The translations under genes and the position numbers were made by a program. Shown piece by piece: positions 9,061-18,720 of a DNA stretch of 64,000 nucleotides (its first letter is position 1; the number at the start of each line of letters is the position of its first letter). This DNA is from Mesorhizobium sp. AR07 (GTDB lineage: Bacteria > Pseudomonadota > Alphaproteobacteria > Rhizobiales > Rhizobiaceae): positions 4,892,501 to 4,956,500 of the forward strand of contig NZ_CP080525.1 in the NCBI RefSeq assembly GCF_024746815.1, given 5' to 3'. Below the pieces are notes generated by a model. The model made no database searches. It worked only from the letters and a program-made list of their open reading frames with translations, and was not told the origin of the DNA.

Positions 9061-9071
9061 ACAGGACTTGG

Positions 9072-9296
9072 GTTCCTCGCCCCGCGGACGGGGAGAGGTG
9101 GCCCGGCGAAGCCGGGACGGAGAGGGGGCGACGGTCGCGAGGCCACAATCCTGCAAAAGACTGAGCGAGAGACTGGCCTTGATGATACGAAGCCTTTCAG
9201 GCGCGCTTGGACACCGAATGTCAGCTCGCTACGAAGACCCCTCTTCGTCCCGGCTTCGCCGGGCCACCTCTCCCCACTTCGTGGGGCGAGGAACCG
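9072..9296. repeat. Intergenic palindromic repeat, class C
   Basis: The left end has GTTCCTCGCCCC and AGAGGTGGCCCGGCGAAGCC; the right end has the inverted GGCTTCGCCGGGCCACCTCT and GGGGCGAGGAACC. About 100 bases of unrelated sequence separate the arms. It fills the gap between the YceI gene and the Gfo/Idh gene; no gene is visible inside. Confidence 0.8.
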
Positions 9297-9364
9297 GTCT
9301 CCAATTTGCTTTTCCTCCGATTTCGGGCAAACCTCTTCGCCTGTAATCGATAGGGAGAAGCCTG

Positions 9365-10351
9365 ATGTTCCGATGGGGTGTGTTGTCGACGGCCAAGATC
9401 GGCCGCGAGCATTTGTTGCCGGCAATGGTCGAGGCCGAGAACGGCGTTCTGTCGGCGATCGCCAGCCGCGACCTGTCGAAGGCCAAGGCGCTGGCCGAAC
9501 GCTTCGGCGCGCGCCATGCCTTCGGCTCCTATGAGGAACTGCTCGCCTCGAAGGAAGTCGACGGCGTCTACATTCCGCTGCCGACCTCCCAGCATGTCGA
9601 ATGGACGGCGAAGGCTATTCAAGCCGGCAAGCATGTGCTGGTCGAAAAGCCGCTGGCGCTCGACGCCAAGGACATTGTCCCGCTGATCAAGCTGCGCGAT
9701 GCCAAAAAGGTGCTGGTCTGCGAAGCCTTCATGGTCATCTACCATCCGCAATGGATCAAGGTGCGCGACCTCATCGCCAGCGGCGCCATCGGCCGGCTGC
9801 GCCATGTGCAGGGCGCCTTCTCCTACTACAATGTCGACCCCAACAACATGCGCAACCAGCTCGACCTCGGCGGCGGCGCGCTGCCCGACATCGGCGTCTA
9901 CCCGACCGTGTCGACGCGCTTTTCGACCGGCAAGGAGCCGCTGCGGGTGCAGGCGACGATCGAGCGTGACAAGAAATTCGGCACCGACATCTATTCCTCG
10001 ATCCGCGCCGATTTCGGCGATTTCGAACTGTCCTTCTATCTGTCGACGCAGATGGCGGCGCGCCAGGTGATGGTGTTCCACGGCGAGAAGGGTTTCATCG
10101 AAGTGTTCTCGCCCTTCAACGCCGGGCTCTACGACCATCACCGCGTCGAGCTGCACAACCAGAACCACACCGAGGCGCAGGTCTTCCGCTTTCCCGGCAC
10201 GCAGCAGTACAAGCTGGAGGTCGAGACCTTCGCGCGGGCGGCACAGGGCGGCAAGGAGCGCGTCTTCACGCTGGAGGAGTCCGTGCTCAACCAGAAGGTC
10301 ATCGACGCCATCTTCCGCGCCGGCGGCAAGGACAGCTGGGAAACCGTCTAG
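9365..10351 (+). CDS. Gfo/Idh/MocA-family oxidoreductase
   Basis: The 328-residue protein has an N-terminal Rossmann NAD(P)-binding domain (starting RWGVLSTAKIG), the family's EKPLAL motif at residues 94-99 with the catalytic-region lysine, and a C-terminal alpha/beta substrate domain (GGGALPDIGVYP near 170-180). Such enzymes oxidise or reduce sugars, inositols and related compounds; the substrate is not evident. It is followed by a flavoprotein dehydrogenase gene on the same strand 65 bases later. Confidence 0.9.
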   Translation: MFRWGVLSTAKIGREHLLPAMVEAENGVLSAIASRDLSKAKALAERFGARHAFGSYEELLASKEVDGVYIPLPTSQHVEWTAKAIQAGKHVLVEKPLALDAKDIVPLIKLRDAKKVLVCEAFMVIYHPQWIKVRDLIASGAIGRLRHVQGAFSYYNVDPNNMRNQLDLGGGALPDIGVYPTVSTRFSTGKEPLRVQATIERDKKFGTDIYSSIRADFGDFELSFYLSTQMAARQVMVFHGEKGFIEVFSPFNAGLYDHHRVELHNQNHTEAQVFRFPGTQQYKLEVETFARAAQGGKERVFTLEESVLNQKVIDAIFRAGGKDSWETV

Positions 10352-10416
10352 CTCTTTGTTTGACGCAATTCCGGAAGGAGAGCCGGAGTTACCAAGCCGG
10401 CTAATTGGAGGGGGAA

Positions 10417-12075
10417 ATGGCTGACGACGCGGATGTGATCATTGTCGGCGCCGGCCTTGCCGGGCTGGTTGCCGCCGCCGAGCTTGCCGAAGCCGGCAAG
10501 AAGATCATCATCGTCGACCAGGAGCCGGAACAGTCGCTGGGCGGCCAGGCGTTCTGGTCGTTCGGCGGCCTTTTCCTCGTCGATTCGCCCGAGCAGCGGC
10601 GCATGCGCATCCGCGATTCGCATGATCTGGCGCTCGAGGACTGGCTGGGCACCGCTGCTTTCGACCGCCCGGAGGATTTCTGGCCGCGCAAATGGGCGCA
10701 GGCCTATGTCGGCTTCGCCGCCGGCGAGAAGCGTTCCTGGCTGATGCAGCGCGGCCTGAAGTTCTTTCCCGTCGTCGGCTGGGCCGAGCGCGGTGGCGGC
10801 AATGCCATTGGCCACGGCAATTCGGTGCCGCGCTTCCATATCACCTGGGGCACCGGTCCCGGCGTGCTCGAACCCTTCGTGCAGCGCGTGCGCGAAGCCG
10901 AGAAAAGCGGGCTGATCCGCTTCAAATTTCGCCACCGCGTCAACGAATTGACCCGCACGGGTGCCACCGTCGACGGCGTGCGCGGCGACATCTTGCAGCC
11001 AAGCCCAGTCGAGCGCGGCCACAAGAGCTCGCGCGACATATCAGGCGATTTCGAGCTTCATGCGCAAGCGGTGATCGTCGCCTCCGGTGGCATTGGCGCC
11101 AACCATCAGCTTGTCCGGGAAAACTGGCCGCAACGGCTGGGCACGGCACCCAAGCGCATGATCACCGGCGTGCCCGACCATGTCGACGGCCGCATGCTGG
11201 CGATCACAGAAGCCGCCGGCGGCAATCTCATCAACCGCGACCGCATGTGGCACTATGTCGAGGGCATCAAGAACTGGGCGCCGATCTGGACCGACCATGC
11301 TATCCGCATCCTGCCCGGCCCGTCATCGCTTTGGCTCGATGCCAGGGGCAAACGCCTGCCGGTGCCGCTCTATCCCGGCTTCGACACGCTGGGCACGCTC
11401 AGCCACATCATGAGCACCGGGTTTGATTATTCCTGGTTCATCCTGACCAGGAAGATCATCCAGAAGGAGTTCGCCCTGTCGGGCTCCGAACAGAATCCCG
11501 ACCTGACCGGCAAGAGCTGGCGCCAGGTACTCGGCCGCGCCACGTCAGGCATTCCGGGCCCGGTGAAGGCCTTCATGGAGAAGGGCGAGGATTTCATCGT
11601 CGAGGCCGACCTGCCGGCGCTGGTCGCCCGCATGAACGCGCTGGCCGGCGGCGAGCCGCTGCTTGAGTTCGCTGAGGTCGAGCGCGAGATCCGCGCCCGC
11701 GACCGGCAACTCGACAATCCCTTCGCCAAGGACATGCAGATCACCGCCCTGCGCGGCGCCCGCGCCTATCTCGGCGACCGGCTGATCCGCACGGCAAAAC
11801 CGCACAAGATGCTCGACCCGGCAAACGGCCCGCTGATCGCGGTCCGCCTCAACATTCTGACCCGCAAGACGCTGGGCGGCCTGCAGACCGATCTCGACAG
11901 CCGCGTGCTGGGTGGCGATGGCCAGCCGGTGGCGGGGCTCTATGCTGTCGGCGAAGCCGCCGGTTTCGGTGGCGGCGGCGTGCATGGCTATGCAGCACTT
12001 GAAGGCACGTTCCTCGGCGGCTGCATCTTTTCCGGACGCGGCGCCGGCCGGGCGGCGGCCGCCTCGGTGGCTTGA
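10417..12075 (+). CDS. FAD-binding dehydrogenase (fumarate reductase/KstD-type flavoprotein)
   Basis: The 552-residue protein opens with a dinucleotide-binding motif, VIIVGAGLAGL (GAGLAG at residues 11-16), and ends with the FAD-contacting GEAAGFGGGGVHGYAALEG...G stretch typical of the FAD_binding_2 superfamily. Close groups include 3-ketosteroid dehydrogenases and poorly characterised FAD-binding dehydrogenases; the substrate is unknown. ATG 10417 is chosen because GGAGGGGG lies directly upstream; an earlier in-frame TTG at 10405 overlaps that site. No signal peptide is seen. Confidence 0.87.
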   Translation: MADDADVIIVGAGLAGLVAAAELAEAGKKIIIVDQEPEQSLGGQAFWSFGGLFLVDSPEQRRMRIRDSHDLALEDWLGTAAFDRPEDFWPRKWAQAYVGFAAGEKRSWLMQRGLKFFPVVGWAERGGGNAIGHGNSVPRFHITWGTGPGVLEPFVQRVREAEKSGLIRFKFRHRVNELTRTGATVDGVRGDILQPSPVERGHKSSRDISGDFELHAQAVIVASGGIGANHQLVRENWPQRLGTAPKRMITGVPDHVDGRMLAITEAAGGNLINRDRMWHYVEGIKNWAPIWTDHAIRILPGPSSLWLDARGKRLPVPLYPGFDTLGTLSHIMSTGFDYSWFILTRKIIQKEFALSGSEQNPDLTGKSWRQVLGRATSGIPGPVKAFMEKGEDFIVEADLPALVARMNALAGGEPLLEFAEVEREIRARDRQLDNPFAKDMQITALRGARAYLGDRLIRTAKPHKMLDPANGPLIAVRLNILTRKTLGGLQTDLDSRVLGGDGQPVAGLYAVGEAAGFGGGGVHGYAALEGTFLGGCIFSGRGAGRAAAASVA

Positions 12076-12276
12076 AACGACGCCATCACGGTCCGATTTC
12101 CGGCCTGGGTCCCACATAGGCCCAGGCGATAAACATATGACTTTTTTATATTTTTCAGTTTTGGGCCGCCTCGAATACAAATGCGGATGCTTTTATCTTT
12201 CCGAGTGCAGCCGGTCCTGAGCCGCTGCAGGCAGTCACCACCTCGTGGCGACAGTTAAGAAAGAAGGAAGTCTTCG

Positions 12277-12468
12277 ATGTTCCTCTCGGACGGGCTCTAT
12301 CTGCCCACCCATCGTCCGCTGCCGGCGTCGCAGCTCGAACAGGCGCGGCGTGCTGCCGATAACAATCGTCGGCCGGTCAGCCTGGTCGCGCCCTTCACAC
12401 CGACATGGTGGCTCCTGGTCGTCGGCGCCTTATTGGCCGCGGCGGCAATCGCCGCTCAGGTTTCCTGA
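12277..12468 (+). CDS. Small single-span membrane protein, unknown
   Basis: This 63-residue protein has a hydrophilic N-terminal half and one clear transmembrane segment near the C-terminus (WWLLVVGALLAAAAIAA). A purine-rich ribosome-binding site (AAGAAGGAAG) precedes the ATG. I do not recognise a family. It heads a group of three small + strand genes leading to the dapA homologue. The 200 bases before it contain a GCCTGGG/CCCAGGC inverted pair near 12103-12128 and no gene. Confidence 0.6.
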   Translation: MFLSDGLYLPTHRPLPASQLEQARRAADNNRRPVSLVAPFTPTWWLLVVGALLAAAAIAAQVS

Positions 12469-12488
12469 TCGCAAGGCAGGAGATCAAG

Positions 12489-12710
12489 ATGCAACGTTCT
12501 CACATCCCCCCTGACGGAAACGCTCTTCACCGTTTCGTGGTCGGACGCGACGGCGAAGGCCATTGGATCGCGCGTGACGAGCAAGGCTCGACCGGCGGCG
12601 TTTTCGCCGACAGGAGTTCCGCCGTCCGTTTCGCCACGATGGAAAGCGGTCATCAGGCCGGCGCGATACGCTTCGCACCGGCGAGCGTCCGCCTTTCCCT
12701 GTTCAACTGA
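12489..12710 (+). CDS. Small hypothetical protein
   Basis: The 73-residue product begins MQRSHIPPDG. Its core reads as a W-containing beta-rich segment followed by a helix (GHWIARDEQG then DRSSAVRFATME), reminiscent of small DUF2188-like proteins, but that resemblance is weak. A GGAG site lies 8 bases before ATG 12489. An upstream in-frame start at 12405 would overlap the previous gene. Function unknown. Confidence 0.6.
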   Translation: MQRSHIPPDGNALHRFVVGRDGEGHWIARDEQGSTGGVFADRSSAVRFATMESGHQAGAIRFAPASVRLSLFN

Positions 12711-12752
12711 TCCTGTTTCCGGCTGCTTTCATCTTTCCGGAACGGTCTGACC

Positions 12753-13313
12753 ATGGACACTTCCAACACTGCCGATCTGGCCGGATTGTTCGATCGTCTC
12801 GCGCATGTCGGCAGGCTGCTCGAACACCAACTATGGGAGGCCGCACGCGGCCTGTCGCTCGACAGATCGTCCCGGCAGGGCCGGCGGTTTGCCGGTCTGG
12901 TCGAGGCCGGCGCCACGCTCGACGCCGTCCTCTTGCTCGTCGCTCTGTCGAAGCCGGAGCGTTCGGTGTCGTCGATCGGCAAGGTCGGCGAGCGTTGGCT
13001 CTGCAGCATTCAAATAACGCCTGAAGGGGCGCCGGGCAAGGCCGGCAAATTCGAGGCGGACCACACTGACCTTGCCACCGCGCTGCTGTCGGCGCTGCTT
13101 TTCTCGCACCTCGAACCGGCAGCATACCCAAAGATTCACCCAGGAGAATCCCATGACGTCAGAACAAGCACGAGTACGCCTGACCGGAGCGATGACCGCG
13201 CTGGTGACGCCGTTCACCGACGGCGAGGTCGATCTGAAACAGCTGACCACGCTGTTACGTTGGCAGATCGAACAAGGGATCAACGGGCTGGTGCCGTGCG
13301 GCACCACCGGTGA
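12753..13313 (+). CDS. Hypothetical protein overlapping the dapA start
   Basis: The open frame codes for 186 residues. Residues 1 to about 125 look like real protein (balanced composition, helix-rich, ending LLSALLFSHLEPAAYP). The last 53 residues lie over the start of the dapA homologue in another frame and are Arg/Asp/Thr-rich like an out-of-frame shadow. Either the protein truly ends inside dapA by a 161-base overlap, or a small frameshift has removed its normal stop near 13140. No family recognised. Confidence 0.5.
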   Translation: MDTSNTADLAGLFDRLAHVGRLLEHQLWEAARGLSLDRSSRQGRRFAGLVEAGATLDAVLLLVALSKPERSVSSIGKVGERWLCSIQITPEGAPGKAGKFEADHTDLATALLSALLFSHLEPAAYPKIHPGESHDVRTSTSTPDRSDDRAGDAVHRRRGRSETADHAVTLADRTRDQRAGAVRHHR

Positions 13314-14106
13314 AGCACCGACCCTGTCGTGGGAAGAGCGCCTCGACATCATCGCGCTCTGCGTGAAAATTGCCGGGGGCAGGGTGCCGATCATCGCCGG
13401 CACCGGGACCAACAGCACCGAGACGACGATTGCTTTCTCGACAGCCGCCGAAGCTTTCGGCGCCGACGCTGCCCTGATCGTGACGCCGTACTACAACAGG
13501 CCGAGCCAGGAGGGGATTTTTCGCCACTTCGAAGCGGTCGCCAGCAAGGTCAAGATACCGATCATCGTCTACAATGTCCCGGCGCGAACCGGCGTCGACC
13601 TGTCGCTGGAGACGGTCGAGCGCCTGGCGCAGATTCCGACCATCGTCGGCATCAAGGACGCCACTGGCGATGTGAACCGGCTGTCCTCGCTTCCCGCTGT
13701 GCTCAGGCGCCGCTTCATCTGCCTGTCCGGCCACGACGCGACGTCGTTCGGCTTCAACACGATGGGCGGGCGCGGAACGATCTCCGTGGTCTCCAACGTC
13801 GCGCCTCGACTCTGCGTCGAGATGCATGATGCCTGCCGGCAAGGCGACCACCACACCGCCCGCGCTATCCATCATCGCTTGCGGCCGCTGATCGCGGCGC
13901 TTGAACTGGAGAGCAATCCTGTACCGGTCAAATACGCCCTGCATCTGGCGTTGGGGCTGAGCCCCGACGTTCGCTTGCCGTTGACGCCTGTCCGCCCTGA
14001 AACCGCGACGGCGATTCGAGAGGCGATGGTGGCTCTGAACGAGGGTGGTTCAGGAGCAATGCAATCAGGACGGATTGCGGCCGCGCCCGCTCAGCAGCGG
14101 CTTTGA
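13153..14106 (+). CDS. dapA: 4-hydroxy-tetrahydrodipicolinate synthase (DapA-family aldolase)
   Basis: The 317-residue protein belongs to the class I aldolase family that condenses pyruvate with aspartate semialdehyde in lysine synthesis. It shows GTTGE at 50-54, TPYYNRP at 111-117, the catalytic tyrosine (Y140), the carboxylate-binding arginine (R145) and the Schiff-base lysine in GIKDATG (K168). The start ATG has AGGAG upstream. It may be an additional copy with a related substrate, because no other lysine genes are nearby and the C-terminus is longer than usual. It overlaps the end of the next gene tail to tail by 42 bases. Confidence 0.85.
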   Translation: MTSEQARVRLTGAMTALVTPFTDGEVDLKQLTTLLRWQIEQGINGLVPCGTTGEAPTLSWEERLDIIALCVKIAGGRVPIIAGTGTNSTETTIAFSTAAEAFGADAALIVTPYYNRPSQEGIFRHFEAVASKVKIPIIVYNVPARTGVDLSLETVERLAQIPTIVGIKDATGDVNRLSSLPAVLRRRFICLSGHDATSFGFNTMGGRGTISVVSNVAPRLCVEMHDACRQGDHHTARAIHHRLRPLIAALELESNPVPVKYALHLALGLSPDVRLPLTPVRPETATAIREAMVALNEGGSGAMQSGRIAAAPAQQRL

Positions 14107-14346
14107 CGGAGCGGAGGGCGCTTTGCCGTCCGCGGCATAGACCAGTCCCGGCTGGACGATCCATTCGCCAGCCCGGAGCGCTTCGACATCGAAATGCCCA
14201 TTGGCGTCGCGCGGTGCAACGCCGACAAAATGGTATCGCAGTCCGCTCGCATCGACGACCGTATCGGCGATCGGGTGGCCGGCGAGCCGACCGATGATCG
14301 CGCCCTGTTCTCTGAGGTTTGCCAGGACAAAATATTCCGTCGGCAT
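14065..14346 (-). CDS. Small hypothetical protein, convergent with dapA
   Basis: The 93-residue frame starting MPTEYFVLANLREQG has protein-like composition through residue 75 (GLRYHFVGVAPRD, GEWIVQPGLVYAAD), then a Ser/Pro/Lys-rich tail lying over the 3' end of the dapA homologue. A longer start at 14391 would add 15 residues; neither start has a good ribosome-binding site. I do not recognise a family and give no function. Confidence 0.5.
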   Translation of the reverse strand: MPTEYFVLANLREQGAIIGRLAGHPIADTVVDASGLRYHFVGVAPRDANGHFDVEALRAGEWIVQPGLVYAADGKAPSAPSKPLLSGRGRNPS

Positions 14347-14524
14347 CCTTTGGCTGGCCCTGGAGGTCAGCCAGACTGAATGTGATCTCATGTTCGTTTG
14401 AAGCCAGTCCGTGGTTCCGGCCGCCAGTCAAGCGGCGGCCCGGAACACCATAGTCGCTGGCCGCATAGGAATTCGAGAGCAGGTTCTGGCCTGAATTATA
14501 TACGCCGCATAGGCATGGCGGCTC

Positions 14525-15463
<939 letters not shown>

Positions 15464-15490
15464 GGGTGCAGCTGCCAAGGTTGAGCCTGG

Positions 15491-15650
15491 GCACCCTCCT
15501 CTGGCCTGCCGGCAATCTCCCCCTCAAGAGGGGAGATTGGCAGCTTCAACGGAGCTGCCCTTCCTGGAAAATTGGAGATTGGCGAAAGCCGCTGCGATAT
15601 TCGATCTCCCCCCTTGCGGGGGAGATGTCCGGCAGGACAGAGGGGGGTGG
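15491..15650. repeat. Intergenic palindromic repeat, class B
   Basis: The left arm has CCTCTGGCCTGCCGGCAATCTCCCC and the right arm the inverted GGGGGAGATGTCCGGCAGGACAGAGG. Sister elements lie at 18536-18692 and 26538-26697. It lies between the hydrolase gene and the enoyl-CoA hydratase gene. Confidence 0.82.
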
Positions 15651-15679
15651 GAAGAAACGCCATCATCTCGACAAAGCCA

Positions 15680-16462
15680 CTACTTCCCCTTCCACACAGG
15701 CTCGCGCTTTTCGGCAAAAGCGCGAAAGCCTTCCATATTGTCCTCGGAGCCATAAAGCGCGTCGACGGTTGGCAGCTGGCGGCGCGTCACCTTGTTCATC
15801 GCGTCCTGGAAGGTGAGCGCTTCGGCCACCCGCGCCGTCTCCTTGATCGCGGCAAACACCAGCGGTGGGCCGCCGGCGAGCAGCCGGGCGATCTCCCAGA
15901 CGCGGTCCTCGAGCTTTTCCTTGGGCAGCACCTCGTTGACCAGGCCCCAGCGATGCGCCTCGGCGACATCCATCCAGCGGCCGGTAAGCAAAAGGTCCAT
16001 GGCGACATGGTAGGGGATGCGCTTCGGCAGTTTGATCGTCGCCGCATCGGCCAGCGTGCCGGCACGGATCTCGGGCAGCGCGAAGGAGGAATGATCGGAG
16101 GCGTAGATGAGATCGCAGGACAGCGCCAGCTCGAAGCCGCCACCGACCGCCATGCCGTTGACGCAAGCGATGACCGGCTTGTTGAGGTCGCGCAGTTCCT
16201 GCAGGCCGGCGAAACCGCCGACGCCATAATCGCCGTCGACGGCATCGCCGCCGGCCGCGGCCTTCAAATCCCAGCCGGCGCAGAAGAACTTGTCGCCGGC
16301 GGTCTTGACGATGGCGACGCGCAATTCCGGATCGTCGCGGAACGCCTTGAAGGTCTCGCCCATCAGCCGCGACGTTTTCAGGTCGATGGCGTTGGCCTTG
16401 GGCCGGTCGAGCGTGACCTCGAGGATGGTGCCCTCGCGGCGGGTCGAAATGACGTCAGACAT
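15680..16462 (-). CDS. caiD: Enoyl-CoA hydratase/isomerase, crotonobetainyl-CoA hydratase-like
   Basis: The 260-residue protein is a crotonase-fold enzyme: FFCAGWDLKAA forms the first oxyanion-hole strand, NGMAVGGGFELALSCD the second, and PEIRAG carries a glutamate in the active-site region. Length and the AGWDLK start match CaiD (carnitinyl-CoA dehydratase), which interconverts crotonobetainyl-CoA and carnitinyl-CoA. Its ATG lies inside the end of the acyl-CoA synthetase gene (8-base overlap), so the two are translationally coupled. Placement in the carnitine cluster supports the CaiD reading; other enoyl-CoA substrates are possible. Confidence 0.8.
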   Translation of the reverse strand: MSDVISTRREGTILEVTLDRPKANAIDLKTSRLMGETFKAFRDDPELRVAIVKTAGDKFFCAGWDLKAAAGGDAVDGDYGVGGFAGLQELRDLNKPVIACVNGMAVGGGFELALSCDLIYASDHSSFALPEIRAGTLADAATIKLPKRIPYHVAMDLLLTGRWMDVAEAHRWGLVNEVLPKEKLEDRVWEIARLLAGGPPLVFAAIKETARVAEALTFQDAMNKVTRRQLPTVDALYGSEDNMEGFRAFAEKREPVWKGK

Positions 16463-18533
16463 TCTTCTTGTCTCCCAGCACCAGCAGCGCATCGGCGATC
16501 CAGGCGCCCTTGCCCTCTGTACAGACGATCAGCGGGTTGATGTCGAGTTCCTCGATCTCGCCGGCATTCGTCTGCACGAAGGCCGCAATGCCCGAAATGG
16601 CGTCGATGGCAGCCGCCACGTCGGCTTTCGGCCGGCCGCGATAGCCTTCGAGCAATGGGAACAGTTTGAGGCCGCGCAACGCCGCCTCGATGTCGTCGCG
16701 CGTTGCCGGCAGCATCAGCGTGACGCTGTCGCGCAGCAGCTCGACCAGCACGCCGCCGGTGCCCAGCGTCATCACCGCGCCGAACATCGGATCGCGGGTG
16801 AAGCCGACGATGAGTTCGGCGACACCGTCGCGCACCATGCGCTCGACATAGAGGCCTGTGCCGAGCGGCAGCAGGTCATGCGCCGCCGTGCTGACGGATT
16901 CGGCATCCCTGAGGTTGAGCCTGACGGCGCCGACCTCGGATTTATGAGTAACGCCCAGCGCCTTCAGCACCACCGGGAAGCCGAGCGCCATGGACGAGAT
17001 CACCGCCTCGACGGCATTGGCGGCGCGCTCGCCTTTCGGAACCGGCAGGCCGGCTTTGATCAGGCGCGATTTTGCCTCGGCCTCGTCGGGGGTGATGTGA
17101 TCGCCGCGGGGCGCACCGGAGGCGGATGTGTCGATCGGCTGTGCCTGCGGCTCGCGCCACGCCCAGCCGATGAAGGCTGCCGCCTGCGCTGCGTCCATCG
17201 CTTCGGAAATGCCGAACAACGGCACCATGCCGCGCGCCATAAGCCCGGCTGTATACTCCTCCGGCAGGTTCTCCGGCAGCGAGGAGACGATGGCGCCTTG
17301 CGCCTTGTTGGTCTTCAGCGCCGATTCGAAGGCACGCAGCGTCGTCCACCAGTCGATATCCGAGCAGCGGTCGGGGCGCGGGAAGTCGAGCACCAGCATG
17401 TTGAGGTCGAAGCCGCCCGACACCATGGCGGTGAAGGTGGCGGTCATCGCCGGCTCGTTGTTCCAGATGAAGGTGTGGTAGTCGAGCGGGTTGGCCACCG
17501 CCACCAGCGGCCCGAGCGTCGATTTGACATGGGCGCGGTGGGTGCCGGTCAGGTCGGGGAAATTGACCCAGCGGCCTTCGGCGCTGTCGGCCATGACGGA
17601 CGCCTCGCCGCCCGAACAGCTCATCGACGACAGCCGGTAGCCGGGCAGCGGACCGGTGATGTGCAGCAGCTTCAGCGCCTCGATGAAGGCGGGGATGGAA
17701 TCGACCCGGGCAATGCCAAGCCGCTTCAGGAAGGCGCCCGACGCCGCGTCCGAGCCGGCCAGAGAGGCGGTGTGCGAGACGGTCGCCTGCCGCGCCTGTT
17801 CGGAACGGCCGACCTTCATGGCGATGATCGGCTTCTTCAGCTCGCGGGCGCGCGCTGCCAGCCGCTCGAAGCCGGCTACCGAATCGAAGGCCTCGATATG
17901 CAGGCCGAGCGACGTGACGCGCTCGTCCTCGATCAGCCCGAGCGCCATTTCGGACAGGCCGGTTTGCGCCTGGTTGCCGGCGGTCATCAGAAAGGCGATC
18001 GGCAGGCCGCGCTTCTGCATCGTCATGTTGATGGCGATGTTGGACGACTGGGTGATGATGGCAACGCCCTTGCCGCCCTCGGCCAGCCTGATGCCGCCAT
18101 GCTGGTCGGGCCACAAAAGCGCGCCGTCGGCATAGTTGATCAGGCCATAGCAATTCGGCCCGATGATCGGCATCTGGCCCGCCGCCGCAACCAGCTCGGC
18201 CTGCAGCCGCTCGCCGTCCGCGTCATAGGCCTCGGTTTCGAGGAAGCCGGCGGCAAAGCAGACGGCGCCGCCGGCGCCGCGCTCGGCCAGCGCCTTGACC
18301 ACCTCGATGGTCAGGTGCCGGTTGACGCCGACAAAGGCGGCGTCCGGGGCGCCGGGCAGATCAGCCACCGAACGATAGGCCTTGCGGCCGGCGACCTCGT
18401 CCTTGGTCGGGTGCACCGGCCAGATTTCGCCGGCAAAGCCCATCTTGATCGATTGCGCGACGACGGCCGCGGCCTGCGCGCCGCCGAAGACGGCGATCGT
18501 TTTCGGCCGCAGAAGACGCTCAAGCTTGTGCAT
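16455..18533 (-). CDS. ADP-forming acyl-CoA synthetase (acetyl-CoA synthetase family)
   Basis: The 692-residue protein combines an N-terminal CoA-binding Rossmann domain (KTIAVFGGAQ...), central succinyl-CoA-ligase-like domains and a C-terminal ATP-grasp domain (about 480-690). This is the single-chain arrangement of ADP-forming acyl-CoA synthetases. These enzymes reversibly couple acyl-CoA cleavage to ATP formation. In this cluster it could activate gamma-butyrobetaine or crotonobetaine, or run in reverse on betainyl-CoA. ATG 18533 starts the conserved part; the open frame upstream is a class B repeat. Confidence 0.85.
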   Translation of the reverse strand: MHKLERLLRPKTIAVFGGAQAAAVVAQSIKMGFAGEIWPVHPTKDEVAGRKAYRSVADLPGAPDAAFVGVNRHLTIEVVKALAERGAGGAVCFAAGFLETEAYDADGERLQAELVAAAGQMPIIGPNCYGLINYADGALLWPDQHGGIRLAEGGKGVAIITQSSNIAINMTMQKRGLPIAFLMTAGNQAQTGLSEMALGLIEDERVTSLGLHIEAFDSVAGFERLAARARELKKPIIAMKVGRSEQARQATVSHTASLAGSDAASGAFLKRLGIARVDSIPAFIEALKLLHITGPLPGYRLSSMSCSGGEASVMADSAEGRWVNFPDLTGTHRAHVKSTLGPLVAVANPLDYHTFIWNNEPAMTATFTAMVSGGFDLNMLVLDFPRPDRCSDIDWWTTLRAFESALKTNKAQGAIVSSLPENLPEEYTAGLMARGMVPLFGISEAMDAAQAAAFIGWAWREPQAQPIDTSASGAPRGDHITPDEAEAKSRLIKAGLPVPKGERAANAVEAVISSMALGFPVVLKALGVTHKSEVGAVRLNLRDAESVSTAAHDLLPLGTGLYVERMVRDGVAELIVGFTRDPMFGAVMTLGTGGVLVELLRDSVTLMLPATRDDIEAALRGLKLFPLLEGYRGRPKADVAAAIDAISGIAAFVQTNAGEIEELDINPLIVCTEGKGAWIADALLVLGDKKNV

Positions 18534-18535
18534 AA

Positions 18536-18692
18536 GCACCCCCCTCTGCCCTGCCGGGCATCTCCCCCTCAAGGGGGGAGATTGACAGCTCCGCCTTCGG
18601 CTCAAGGCCTGCAGCGGTAATAATTGGCGAAATCGAAAATACCGCCTGATCTCCCCCCTTGAGGGGGAGATGTCCGGCAGGACAGAGGGGGG
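18536..18692. repeat. Intergenic palindromic repeat, class B
   Basis: Arms CCCCCCTCTGCCCTGCCGGGCATCTCCCC (left) and the inverted GGGGGAGATGTCCGGCAGGACAGAGGGGGG (right) match the elements at 15491 and 26538. It separates the acyl-CoA dehydrogenase gene from the downstream synthetase gene and may act as an internal transcript-processing hairpin in this cluster. Confidence 0.82.
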
Positions 18693-18720
18693 CGTGAAGG
18701 AATGCAAGCATGATAATGTT

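Noticed and set aside
16290..18620. 776-codon open frame on the + strand opposite the acyl-CoA synthetase gene
   Set aside because: It is antisense to a clear protein family member, rich in His, Arg, Gln and Asp with no domain; high GC and codon bias keep this frame open.
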